DNA of 64,000 bases from Cristatella mucedo (lineage: Eukaryota > Bryozoa > Phylactolaemata > Cristatellidae). The notes beneath the pieces were generated by a model. The model ran no database searches and was not told where the DNA came from. It saw only the letters and a list, made by a program, of their open reading frames with translations. Positions 34,555-44,765 of the stretch are shown one piece after another (the first letter of the stretch is position 1; every line of letters begins with the position of its first letter). The stretch covers positions 1,168,001 to 1,232,000 of the forward strand of contig WPIO01000051.1 of NCBI GenBank assembly GCA_009760855.2, in the 5' to 3' direction. A program made the position numbers and the translations under genes.

Positions 34555-36085
34555 TTAACTTAGGTGAATTTTCTTATTCTTTATAGTGGCAAACTGGTCT
34601 ATTACAGTTTGAAAGTCAGTATTCACCAGTGTTTCTTTCTGTATGCTTAACAAAGTCAAATCGGAGAGTCGATCTTGCCCCGGTGATGCTTTGGGATAAG
34701 GCAGTATTGTCTTCAGCTTGCTAAATGAACGTTCACAATTGGAAACTGATACAGCAATGGTGAGAAGAACTTGCAAAGGAAGCTCTCAATTTAGGGAACG
34801 CATCTCCTCCATAACTGACAATGAAAGACCTGAGTTCCAGCGGTGTGTTTGATGCCAAGTCGTGATGTCGGGCAAGAAGCATTTTACAGTCAAATATTTC
34901 GCTGTACAGCTCTGTTCCATCAACGTCTGAACAATAGAAGCCTCCAAGATCTAGACATTGCTGAAGAGTTTGGTCTGTTTAAATGTCTTCAAAAGCTGCT
35001 CAACCTCCATCAAGAAACCAAATTTGACATCAAGACATGTGAGCCGGGAAAACTAGTTGTAATTTCTTGTCGCAAATAGTCTATGCAGCTCTTCATTATT
35101 CTTGAAATCTACCCATCAGCCGTGAGACCAACATCTCGAGAGAATTCTCCAGGCATCTGTGTCCGTCGGCGTATTCTTCATTGAACTGCAACTCCCCATT
35201 TCACATTTTCACATTTTCTTTTGGCATCTAGTGATCATTCCTGGCACAGGTCATCTCAAAGTCTCGACAACACAACCTCAAGAGAGTGTTGGTCAAAAGA
35301 GGCGCCTTTGAAGTTCATCTTTGGAATCTGCTGTCTTTTCTGACTGTGGTCAATCTTCCTTAAGATGCTGTACAAAAATGGCAACAGAGACAACAAGTTC
35401 AGATCAAATACCTGTACGAGAGTGCCAGCTTCACTTCATGTTTCAAGTGCTCCACTTGTGTCCTCAGAGTTGCTCCATAAGACCTACAATGCTGTGTAGT
35501 CCATCATCGATAGCTTTCAGAGCCTCCACTCTTGCGCTCCACCTTGTTGCAGAGTCACGTTTGGCAATGACGGCTAAGACTTTCTTCAGTTCTTCCCAAC
35601 CCAGAGTTGATCCTGAAAAGAATAAGTGGGTGCTCTCTATTGTTCCAAAAAAGGTAATGACAACGGAATCTTGACTTGCACCATGAGCTCCTGTTAGGTT
35701 CAAGCTGCGGTTATCACGGTTAATAAAAATTGCCTTCTCATTCTTGACAGTGTTCTCCTTTGGACACATGACAAGCGGTCAGACATGACTGCTGTATTGT
35801 CTTAGCACTGCGATCATGCCGAGATGAAAGCGATGTTTCACTTACACGAGCGACCCAGTGCAGAGAGGCATGTATCTCGCTAGCTTGACCCTTGCCTGTC
35901 TAGTCCATTGAAATAAGTCTAACAGTCAAGTCCAATTGAAACAAGGACTTGCTTGTCATCAAGATTGGTATTATCGCATGAAAACGGTTTTACAAAAACA
36001 TGCACAATCCATTTTGCCTTTGGTGCCGATTGAACTTGGCGCCCGGGGACATCTGTCTCCCTGCCCACCCCTTGCTACGCCACTG
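34555..36085 (-). pseudogene. hAT-family DNA transposon remnant
   Basis: In minus order: a TIR-like cagtggcgtagcaagg starting at 36,085, a middle transposase block at 35,769-35,464 (NRSLNLTGAHGASQD, KRDSATRWSARVEAL), and the dimerisation domain at 34,776-34,555 (VSNCERSFSKLKT, QDRLSDLTLLSI). Frames between are broken. The second TIR was not found. RDSATRW and the ERSFSKLK to RLSxLxLLSI spacing are hallmarks of the hAT/ZMYM-like group. Confidence 0.75.
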
Positions 36086-36296
36086 TCGTGGCGAGCGCTG
36101 TAATGCCCAGTGCATCGTTGACCTTAGAGACGTCCCCTCCTAGCGCGAGAAAGCGAAAGTAGTGTTTCTAGGCGTCGCCGATCGGTGAAAACAAACAGCA
36201 GTCTTTACCTGTCTGGTGCATTGAGCGTCGTCGCAATGCGGCCAGTCCCCCTCCACTCGCACGCTCGGCCTTCGGCAGGCGAAGCTGGGGGAGGGG

Positions 36297-36665
36297 GTGA
36301 TTGGCCTAGCGCACGATCTGTTTACTTCGCCCGGCGACTACGCCGCCGAAGGTCGACGGGCCGATGGCGGTTCTCAACGAGCAGAAGCTCATCTGACACC
36401 GATCGACGGCGACAAGTGGGCGGAGCTGCTGCTGTCCGAGGGGGACGGTGACGCTCCCCAGCCGAGGCGGCGTCAAGGGCTTGCGGATCCCGCCGGCGAC
36501 CGCAGGCCCGAGTCCAGCGGCCTTGAGCGAGTCGTGCAGGAGGCGGCCCGTTCACTCAGGGCCCATGCCGTGGTAGGCGGTGGTGCAGCATTATGCGAGC
36601 CGCTAGCACGAGCGAGTAGAGCGCCAGCCACTTCGCCAAGAGGCCCTTTAATTGGCAAGCCTTAA
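36297..36665 (+). CDS. Candidate GC-rich coding region, unrecognised
   Basis: An open frame of 122 codons lies in an isolated GC-rich island (about 36,120-36,680) in AT-rich surroundings. It contains PIDGDKWAELLLSEGDGD and SGLERVVQEAARSLRAHAV, which look like protein rather than random translation. No family is recognised, and the opposite strand is also partly open. It could be a first exon, a promoter CpG island or a chance ORF. Confidence 0.25.
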   Translation: MIGLAHDLFTSPGDYAAEGRRADGGSQRAEAHLTPIDGDKWAELLLSEGDGDAPQPRRRQGLADPAGDRRPESSGLERVVQEAARSLRAHAVVGGGAALCEPLARASRAPATSPRGPLIGKP

Positions 36666-36904
36666 AGCGTCCTGGCAGGAGGAAAGTATGCCAAGATCGA
36701 GCATTGCGGGGAAAGCTAGCAAGCAGTCCAAGGTTGAGTGCGCTATTCAACTAGCTAATGCTGTCATTTGTGCGCATTGACAGTCCCCCTATCTGCTGTG
36801 GGCACTGTCTGTGCCCATAGCAGCATTTTCAACATAGCAGCCAGCGTTTGCTTATTTCAAAATTAAATGAGCTCATTTTGAGATATCCTTTCGGCTTACA
36901 TCTT

Positions 36905-37060
36905 TCCTCCATTATCCCGTAAACTCCAAATCCTAAAAAATAAACCCTAAGCCCCCAACCCAAAAAACATACAAAACCTAATCACCGAACCATGAACTGT
37001 AAACCTAAAGGCACACAAGCACTAAATCCTAAATTCTCAAGCCAAAACCAAAAAGAACGC
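36905..37060. repeat. Degenerate telomere-like CCTAAA tract
   Basis: C/A-biased sequence with caaatcctaaaaaataaaccc and gtaaacctaaaggc units, about 90 bp after ctgtgcccatagcag, echoing the 15.2-kb tract. Confidence 0.55.
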
Positions 37061-37109
37061 GTGTAATTAATGTAAATATAAAGACGGAGGCTATTACGTT
37101 GAACAGGCA

Positions 37110-37440
37110 GCTATACCCAGGTTAGGTTCGGTTGGCTGGAACAGCTGTAAGGTAGGGTCACTGCCTAGGCCAGAGCGTGACCTATTCGGTGGCCGGGTAT
37201 GCCATGACGCGAGGCAAGGCGGGCTCTTGAGGAAGTGATGTTGGCTGTCTAACCCATGGGGTTGGGCGCTCTCGGTCTCACCGAGTTACCCATCTGGATG
37301 GGTATAGGCGTGCTCCGGCGATGTGGCCGTGCATCCAAGCCGACGAGGACCAAAGGCCTGAGTGGGACTGAAGATTAACACACTCGTTGTTGCAGCTTGT
37401 ATATTTCGCGTTTACCCTGTAGCGTGTTGTTCGTCGCTCC
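37110..37440 (+). mobile_element. LTR fragment (same family as the solo LTRs)
   Basis: It starts tatacccaggttaggttcgg and follows the LTR consensus (gggctctt, gttacccatctggatgggt, cgtgctccggcgatg) to about 37,440, then is truncated. Confidence 0.75.
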
Positions 37441-37596
37441 CCTCCATGAGCTGAGTTGTACCTCGCTGGCGAATTCTCGTTACTGCCGCCCATGGAAATA
37501 CTATGGGGCCTGACACGGGCATGCAGTCAACTGCCCTTCTGACTCAGCAACGTTTGTCACTTTCTCTTTCTTGCTTGAGATGAAGTCGGTTGGCTA

Positions 37597-37787
37597 ATAA
37601 TAATAATAATAATAATCCTAGCTGATTAAACAGCCTCTTTTTGTATAACGACAGAAGAGCCTTTACGGCTATCACCACCGCTTGCAGCAGCAATAAAGAA
37701 TCGCCCACCACAGGAATCGAACCCACGACCTCGGGACCGAGGTCGTGAAAGCAACCGCCTTACCTAGTGTGCCATCACGGCTCACCA
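37597..37787 (-). mobile_element. SINE-1, full length
   Basis: The minus strand shows gtgagccgtgatggcacacta (A-box region), cgtgggttcgattcc (B-box), the body, tttaatcagctagg, and an (ATT)n tail. This is the best reference copy of the family. Confidence 0.88.
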
Positions 37788-37789
37788 CT

Positions 37790-38318
37790 TGATAAAGCGC
37801 CCTCAACTCGATCTCTCTCTCTCTCTCTCTAGGCGCTTTACATTTGCTGCAAAGGGAAATGCAAATGAATAGTGAGTAATATCATGCTTGATAAACAAAC
37901 AACATGAATAACATGGTTAGGGGTAACATGCACAGGGTCAGCATGCAAATGTGGTTAGTGGCAGCATGCACAGTATCAGCACGCATAAGCACATGAAGGA
38001 CGAGTCATAGGGACCCACTAATTGCTGTCCTAATTAGGTGTGTTTTTAAGTTCTTTTTAAATGTGGTCAGGTCAGGGGATGTTCTGACGCAGGTCGGGAG
38101 GGAGTTCCAGGCTTGGGGAGCATACGCACTAAATGCACGGTCTCCAGAGGATTTGAGGTTTGTACGAGGTATTGGTAGACTGATTCCGAAAAGCGGCAGG
38201 TAGTACGATGCTTGGCCTGATGGGGGAGTGTATCTGAGAGATAGGCTGGAGCCAATGAGTGAAGTGACCTAAAAGTGAGCGACAAAACCTTGAAGTCAAT
38301 CCGTTGCTTGACTGGTAC
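37790..38318 (-). mobile_element. LINE-A copy, 5'-truncated
   Basis: It runs from the hairpin region, which contains a (CT)n expansion, through the 3' UTR and C-terminal coding sequence to ttgcttgactggta. Confidence 0.9.
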
Positions 38319-38400
38319 TGGCTACCGAAAAGCCACTAAGGCTTTGAGCGAGCTGTAGGAAAACCCCTGTATCACCCAGCGATCGCTGTGGCTACAATAT

Positions 38401-39116
38401 TGTACCCAGGTTAGGTTAGGCTAGCTGGGGCGGGACGGCTGTAATTTGGTTAGGGTCACCGGCTAGGTCGGGGTCTGACCTATGGGTATGACCGGATGTG
38501 CGGTGACGAGAGGTCACCGGGGCTCTAGGGGAACGGGAGTTGGCCGTGTAAGTCGTTGTGTTGGAGGCTGTCGGTCTCGCCTGTTAGGCATCTGGATGGG
38601 TGCAGGAGTGCTCCGGCAATGCGGCCACGAACGCAAGGCAACGAGTACCCATGCCCGAGCGGAACTGGATAGAACGCTCGTTGTTGTGACTTATATATTC
38701 CGCATTCCCCTTGTAACGTGTTCGTGGCCCCCCCCCGCCCCTCGAGAGTTGTTGTCTTTCGGCGGAAGCTCTCGACTGTGGTGGACGTCGACTCCGACTA
38801 GCCAAGCAGTCATTCAGCTAGCCGGATCTTTTACGGCGTACGCTCGTACTGTTGGAACGGAGTCGGTACAACCGCGGGACTTCGGAAGCCGACTGAGCAA
38901 CTAACACGTTTGTTCGTGCTTGCTTCGTCATCTCGCGTCCCTGTAGTTTACTGTGTGTAGGATCCCCCTGTTGACTTGTTTAGTTCCCCTGTTGATGGCG
39001 CATGCAATATTATAAAGAGGTTTAACCTGACGGCCGCTCGTCTTACCCTAGCTCAGTGGCCTGGGCATGGCGAGGCTTGGCGGGAATTAGCCTCTGACAC
39101 CTGTAACTCAGCTACA
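38401..39116 (+). mobile_element. Solo LTR, about 716 bp
   Basis: It begins tgtacccagg and ends gctaca, the usual TG...CA of LTRs. The 4-bp atat occurs directly on each side; in fact gctacaatat is present at both ends. It aligns along its length with 42,583-43,321. It contains a TATA-like tatatattccgc and the shared aacctgacggccgctcg block. Confidence 0.75.
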
Positions 39117-39159
39117 ATATATACACGAGCATATCACTGCCTCTTGGCAGGCCGCGCCT

Positions 39160-39520
39160 ACACCTCAACATCCGGTTCTCAAACCGGACCTGGTCATCGA
39201 CAACGGCACCGACACGGTCATAGTCGACACGACGGTGCCGTTCGATTGCAGTGAGGATGCTTTGGTGGTGGCGGCCGGAAAACGGTTGAAAAGTACAAGG
39301 TCATAGCCCGGTCTCTCTTGACCGCTGGCTACCGGACGGCGGTGGTGAGGCCCTTCGTGGTCGGCATCCAGTGGCCCGATAATGAAGCCTGCCTGGCCGA
39401 CCTCGTCATTGCACTCGGAAAAAAGACGGCATTGCAGCAGCTGTTCGTCTCGGATGCCATTTCCGGTTCGGAAGCTGCGTGGTACGTGTTCCTGAACCCG
39501 GTAGTCGCCGGTAGCACCCG
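39160..39520 (+). pseudogene. LINE endonuclease-like domain remnant (R2/REL-endo type)
   Basis: The frame gives KPDLVIDNGTDTVIVDTTVP then FDCSEDAL, and after a 1-nt deletion near 39,293 continues KYKVIARSLLTAGYRT. RPDLV...V.DVT.PFE...AL...KL.KY is the pattern of the PD-(D/E)XK endonuclease-linked region at the C-terminus of R2-like LINEs (from memory). It lies right after the solo LTR. Confidence 0.55.
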
Positions 39521-39670
39521 CAGCCAAGGCAGAGCAGGGCTCCACCGGTTTATGCACATATACCATATATTAAATTTTGATAAACCAGTTATATATATAA
39601 TACATTTTTATAGCTCCCAGAGATGACACTCTCTTTCTAAGCACTTTACATGAGCTGAATTGTGTTCTCT

Positions 39671-39722
39671 TGAGGTGCTAAGAAATGTTGTATAGTTCTA
39701 CAAAACATTTCTTAGCACCTCA
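39671..39722. repeat. Hairpin-forming inverted repeat
   Basis: The left arm tgaggtgctaagaaatgttg and its complement (caaaacatttcttagcacctca) are separated by about 8 nt, with a two-base bulge. Parts resemble the LINE-A terminal block. Confidence 0.85.
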
Positions 39723-39725
39723 TGA

Positions 39726-39760
<35 letters not shown>

Positions 39761-39930
39761 TACTTGATAAAGCGCCCTCAGAGAACTTAATCTCTTTCTA
39801 GGCGCTTTACATTTGCTGCAAAGGGAAATGCAAATGAATAGTGAGTAATGCTTTATCATGCTTGAAAAACAAACAAAATGAATAACATGGTTAGGGGTGA
39901 CATGCACAGGATCAGCATGCAAATGAGAAC
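39723..39930 (-). mobile_element. LINE-A 3'-end fragment
   Basis: It has an (ATT)n tail (as aataat on +), the perfect hairpin block gataaagcgccctcagagaac/ttaatctctttctaggcgc, and the 3' UTR to about 39,930. Confidence 0.9.
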
Positions 39931-40019
39931 AGAATTAAATTTGATTATAGTCACATACAGACCATAATTAGGGGTTTAGGGTTCAGGCTACTCATATGCA
40001 TGACTTCTTCGAAGCAGTC

Positions 40020-41200
40020 AACCTGTCAGCAGGGCTGTGCAGCTGGTCAGTAGTGGCCGAGCAACAGCCACCCAGCGAAAGCCAGCGGTGGCGGAGGCAG
40101 CTGCAGCCTCCTCCTCCTCAGCGTGCCACATGCAGACACTAGACACGTGCAGGCACCTGAGTGCTGCTCGGCTGTTGGGCACAAAAACCGAACCGAAACG
40201 ACATTCAAACGATCATGCACAAGCATGCACCAGAGGGTAGGCGGCTTTCCTCTACACGGCCTTTTGCCCCCCTGTTTCAAGGTGGAAGCCACAAGCTCGG
40301 GCCTTGGGGATGCCCTCGGGCGCTTTCATCAGCCACCTCCGGTGCAAAAGATGAGGGTCTCTTTTGCAAGCTGCTGCGAGGCGCACTTGGCTGCAGCTGC
40401 TGCAGCTCGATCCAACCGAAGAAGGCCGCACCACCTTCGATGCAGCTGCTGGCTTCGCTATGCACAGGCAGGCAGGCAATGCTGCCAACTCCTTCATTCA
40501 ACCGATGCCCTCTAGCCGATTCTAAAAGTAATAATAGCAATAATAAGACCATTAGTATGGTGCACCAAGAGAATTAAATCGCTGTCTAGGTACTTAAAGG
40601 CAGCTAGCAGGCGAGTTCGGCTAGCTTGGTCAGTCGTGGGAGTACTTTGGCATGCACAGGAGCTGCCACTGCGTTTAGCTACTGATAATGTCTCTCGTGC
40701 TGCCAACGACTGCATGCACACGACCTCCACACCGCCCATCCTGGGAGCTGACCTCAACGAAAAAACAAGACATAAGTTGGCAAATTAACTGCCACAGCCA
40801 GCCACGACTACCAACACTTCCTAAGAAACCGAAGAGCATCATCACAGCACACTGCAGCAAACTCACTTACCCCAACCAAGCAAAAGCTTGTCGTTTGGTT
40901 TTGCTTCCACTAAGCAGAAGATCTCAAATTAACCCTGCAAGTGCAGCAGCGTAGAACATAATGAAAAGCTAACGGACGGCTGCCACCGGTTGCTGCCACG
41001 GCACCAGAGGTGGGACTACGCCCGGAGAGTACTGGCTTGTAGTAGTAGCTGTTGTTGTAGCAGTAGCGCAACTCAAAAAAAAAAAGAAACACCAAGATAC
41101 ATCAACGCCTTCACACGGTTTTCTCCAACCCACCTAACCCCACCACATGCATGAGCAATGCATAAGCATGAGTCTACTCACACACTGCCAGGGGGTGGGA
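40020..41200. other. Region downstream of the fucosyltransferase
   Basis: Overlapping open frames at 40,030-40,580 lack motifs. A short LINE-A-type tail (minus) lies at 40,528-40,606. The 3' UTR of the fucosyltransferase should be within this stretch, but no clear polyadenylation signal was located. Confidence 0.4.
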
Positions 41201-41201
41201 A

Positions 41202-42302
41202 TCAAGTCATGCCAATCCAACGAGGGAGATAGTAGTCCTCCTCCTTGTACGTCTGGTAGAGGTTGGACGACTTGCTAATGAAATCCCTATAATAAACCAC
41301 GTCATCGCCCGTGAGGAACGCTGACCACCAGCCATAACTGCCGCCGGTGATGATGCTGTGGTTGCATCGGCTGAGCACGGCAAAGTCCATCTCTGCGCTG
41401 CCGCTGACGGCAGCAAAGCGCTCGGCTCCAATGCCTTGACTCATGAACACTTCCGTCAGCCACGGCCAATCGTCGGTTGCCACGAGGAACATCACGTCGC
41501 TGCGCGGCTCAAATTTATCCAGGTAGTGCTTCATCGCCCTGCCAATGTAGCCCGCAGGTGCCGCAGTGTACAGACTCGGGGTGCCCAGCATGTCGCCTCG
41601 CCTGACGTGCACACCTACGAACACCGTCTCTTTAGCTGACCGAGAGGCGGCGGCCATCGTCCATCGGAGGAACGAGCGGGCCGCATCCTCGTACTGCTGC
41701 CTGAGCGAATACTGCCGTCTGATCTCCGCCATATGGCGATCGAAGTATTTCCATGACTGAAGGTAGCCCTTTAATATGACGACAGGCTTCGTGAACGTGG
41801 CTGCGGACGCTACAGCCGCATTGTAGAGTCCCCAGCCGGGTTCATTTATCTGCTGCGCCGACTGCAGAAGCCTGCTGTCCGAGCTGCTGTCGGCGTCGAT
41901 TCGGAAGAGCTCTTTCATTTGCACGTAGCCTCTCGATTTTCCATCTTCATCCATCATTACTGTCAGCGGCAATTTATGGTGAAGAGCCACGCTCAGGGTA
42001 GAAGCGTATTGGAACATCCTGTTTCCCAAACGCGCAAGAGGCCAGTCGAAGCTCGCTAGGACGAGCCGAGCAGCTGAAGGCTGTTGGGTGAGCGGCTGAA
42101 ACCTAGCGCTACTAGCATTGCTGGGCGGCCCGCTTGACGAACCGTCGAGCACTGCTTGAGTTGGCACGATAGCACTTCGTGGAAATTGATGATCCGGCGC
42201 GCGCTGGCACGAACTAAGGCCAAAAGCCACAAAGTATACGACTGTGGGCGACCAAAAGGAGTACGCCGAGCACAGCAAGCACAGTCCTATACATCGCTGC
42301 AT
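41202..42302 (-). CDS. GT11 family galactoside alpha-1,2-fucosyltransferase-like protein
   Basis: The product probably transfers fucose from GDP-fucose to a terminal galactose of glycans in the Golgi lumen. It has 366 residues, typical for GT11. Residues 7-31 form a hydrophobic signal anchor of a type II membrane protein, followed by a Ser/Pro-rich stem (to about 78). Hallmark motifs are GNRMFQYA at 93-100, HVRRGD at 232-237 (donor binding), ATDD at 275-278, and FAVLSRCNHSIITGGSYGWW at 307-326. N62 and N314 are in glycosylation sequons. The frame is unbroken and intronless. The first ATG is the only one before the catalytic domain, though its context (cggATGc) is weak. A (TC)n tract lies about 220 nt upstream in gene sense. 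Acceptor specificity cannot be read from sequence. Confidence 0.93.
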   Translation of the reverse strand: MQRCIGLCLLCSAYSFWSPTVVYFVAFGLSSCQRAPDHQFPRSAIVPTQAVLDGSSSGPPSNASSARFQPLTQQPSAARLVLASFDWPLARLGNRMFQYASTLSVALHHKLPLTVMMDEDGKSRGYVQMKELFRIDADSSSDSRLLQSAQQINEPGWGLYNAAVASAATFTKPVVILKGYLQSWKYFDRHMAEIRRQYSLRQQYEDAARSFLRWTMAAASRSAKETVFVGVHVRRGDMLGTPSLYTAAPAGYIGRAMKHYLDKFEPRSDVMFLVATDDWPWLTEVFMSQGIGAERFAAVSGSAEMDFAVLSRCNHSIITGGSYGWWSAFLTGDDVVYYRDFISKSSNLYQTYKEEDYYLPRWIGMT

Positions 42303-42518
42303 CCGTCCGACTGCAGTTTCCCTTGTCGACGGCGACGATAGTGCGGCGGCAGCTTCCGCTGCGGCTACCTCCGAATCTTACTAGTAGCAACGCGAGCGGA
42401 GGCTACGGCATTCACCGGCCACATGCATCGCCAGGAAAGAGTCATCCGACGCACCGGGCAAAGGAGGCCTGAGTGCAAAATTACCCTGGGTTCTCAGAAA
42501 TGGCTACCGGCGCCGATG

Positions 42519-42523
<5 letters not shown>

Positions 42524-42570
<47 letters not shown>
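42524..42570. repeat. (GA)n microsatellite
   Basis: A 47-bp pure ga repeat between the fucosyltransferase start and the solo LTR. Confidence 0.97.
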
Positions 42571-42572
<2 letters not shown>

Positions 42573-42582
42573 TGCATACACT

Positions 42583-43321
42583 TGTACCCAGGCTGGGTTC
42601 AGTTGGCTGGGACCGGACGGCTATAGTGAGGGTTAGGGTCACCGGCTAGGCCGGGGTCGGACCCTACGGCACGGCCGGATGTATGCGGTGACGTTAAGTC
42701 ACCGGGGCTCTTGGGTACGGGAAGTTGGCCAAGTAAGTCGTGGTGTTGGAGGCTCCCGGTCTCGCCGAGTTATGCACCTGGATTCGTGCAGGCGTGCTCC
42801 GGCGATGCTGCCACGCACGCAAGGGAACTAGTACCCAAGGCCCGAGCGGAGCTGGATAGATCGCTCGTTGTTGACTTGTTTATACCGCGTCCCCCCCCGT
42901 GTAGTGTGTTCGTGACCCCCCCCCGTGTGTTGGTGTCTTTCGGTGGAAGCTTACGACTGTGGTAGTTGTCGACTCGGACTAGCCAAGCAGTTACTCAGCC
43001 AGCCGGGTTTTGGACGGCGTACGCTCGTACTGTTGGGTTCGGAGTCGGTACAACGACAGGACTGCAGAAGCCGACTGACCCCAACTAACACGTTTGTTCG
43101 AGCTTGCTGCGTCGTCTTGCGCCCCCGTAGTGTACTGTGTATAGGACCTTCCCTGTAGACTTGTTTAGTTCACCTGTTGTTGTTGGCGCATGCGGTATAA
43201 AGATGTTTAACCTGACGGCCGCTCGTCTTACCCTAGCTCGGCGGCATGGCGAGCGGCAGCGTGGCCTGAGTATGGCGGGGTTTGGCGGGAAATAGCCTTT
43301 GACCCCAGGAACTCGGTTACA
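42583..43321 (+). mobile_element. Solo LTR, 739 bp
   Basis: It starts tgtacccagg and ends ggttaca, flanked by cact on both sides (42,579-42,582 and 43,322-43,325). It is homologous to 38,401-39,116 with substitutions and small indels. A TATA-like tgtttataccgc lies at about 42,878. No internal retroelement sequence is beside it. Confidence 0.8.
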
Positions 43322-43329
43322 CACTTGTA

Positions 43330-44200
43330 AAAGGTCGACCGTGGCGTCTCCTTAGGTGCATCCGCTTTTTGGTCCAGACTTCAGGTTGGAAGCGCGTATG
43401 AAAGGGCTGAGGTTGCCTAGCCCCATAGATATCGATGGATCCCTAGAAGGCCGCCGTCCCAGCCAGTGCCGATTGCTAGAGCCGCAGTGGGGCCGCCTGG
43501 ATGGATGTTTATTGTTCCAATAACTAGCCAATAAATTGTTAATATATAGATACGCTCACTTCGTGCGTACAAACAAAGCAACCTACACGTGCAGGTTCAG
43601 GATAAAAATGCTGTGACTGAATAATGGATCTTGGTACAAACGCGGTGTGCGGTTCCACATCCAGACAGAACTAGGCAGCAAAATGCTGCACTTACCCTAC
43701 GACTTCCTCTTTGCCGGCACTGACTTTCCAGCTAGTTAGGGAGTTTACACTATAAAAACATTGAGGGCCGACTTAGTCCCGCCCACAGCGCCCTGCTTTA
43801 ATTCGGGAGGCTGGTATAGAAGACAATTTTCCGGGAAAGCCGCCGGGATATCACCCGCAGAAATTGAGGTTGCCGCTGCAGTCGTCATTGTTGAGTAGTA
43901 TGAGAGGAATATAAATAAAAATAAGAAGGGATATAAAAGAGAATTTTCGGGGAAATGCATTGTGCTAAGTAATGTATGCCGTCACGAGTTTGTTGGTGTC
44001 TTTCATAATCAGACGTGCGGTGTCTTCTTCGTGGAAAAGGAGTAAGCCTGATTTTGACGAGAGTCTTTTCTTCCGACCAACTCTTTGGTGTATACGTCAC
44101 CAATACCACGGAGGGTCCGGACTTTGGGAAGACTTGGCGAAGACTCAGCAGCCAAACCCGGTTCTACTTTTTCAGCCAAGACTTGGCACGTGACCTATGC
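43330..44200. other. Intergenic, no gene recognised
   Basis: Short open frames only. Two related words (gacaattttccgggaaagc near 43,822 and gagaattttcggggaaatgc near 43,938) suggest a small internal duplication. Confidence 0.4.
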
Positions 44201-44204
44201 CGTT

Positions 44205-44765
44205 TATAATAATAATAATGCACTTGATAAAGTGCCCTCAGATAATTCAATCTCTCTTTAGCCGCTTTACATTTGCTGCACAGGGAAATGCAATTGAATG
44301 GTGAGTAATATCATGCTTGATAAACAAACAAAATGAGTAACATGGTTAGGGGTGACATGCACAGGGTCAGCATGCAAATGTGGTTAGTGGCAGCATGCAC
44401 AGTGTCAGCACGCATAAGTACATCAAGGACGAATCACAGGGACCCACTAAATGCTATCCTAAATTGGTGTTTTTAAGTTCCTTTTAAATATGGTCAGGTC
44501 AGGGGATGTTCTGACGCAAGTCGGGAGTGAGTTCCAGGCTTTGGGAGCATGCAAACTAAATGCACGGTCTCCAAAGGATTTGAGGTTTGTACGAGGTATT
44601 TGTAGACTGTTGGATTCCGAAAAGCGGGTGGTACGATTCTTGGCCTGATGGGGGAGTATATCTTAGAGATAGGCTGGAGCCAAATAATGAAGTGACCTAA
44701 AAGTGAGCGACAAAACCTTGAAGTCGATCCGTTGCTTGACTGGTAGCCAGTGCAAGTCGGCGAGA
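44205..44765 (-). mobile_element. LINE-A copy, 5'-truncated
   Basis: It runs from the ATT tail through the hairpin, 3' UTR and C-terminal coding region ([17 protein letters not shown] on minus) to about 44,765. The reading frame is broken. Confidence 0.9.

Larger units (their letters stand above)
37540..38395 (+). mobile_element. LINE-B 3' end split by SINE-1 and LINE-A
   Basis: LINE-B reads ctttctctttcttgcttgag...ggttggcta at 37,595, then resumes at about 38,323 with ggctaccgaaaagccactaagg and ends near 38,390. The intervening 730 bp is a SINE-1 and a LINE-A, both minus. Confidence 0.7.
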
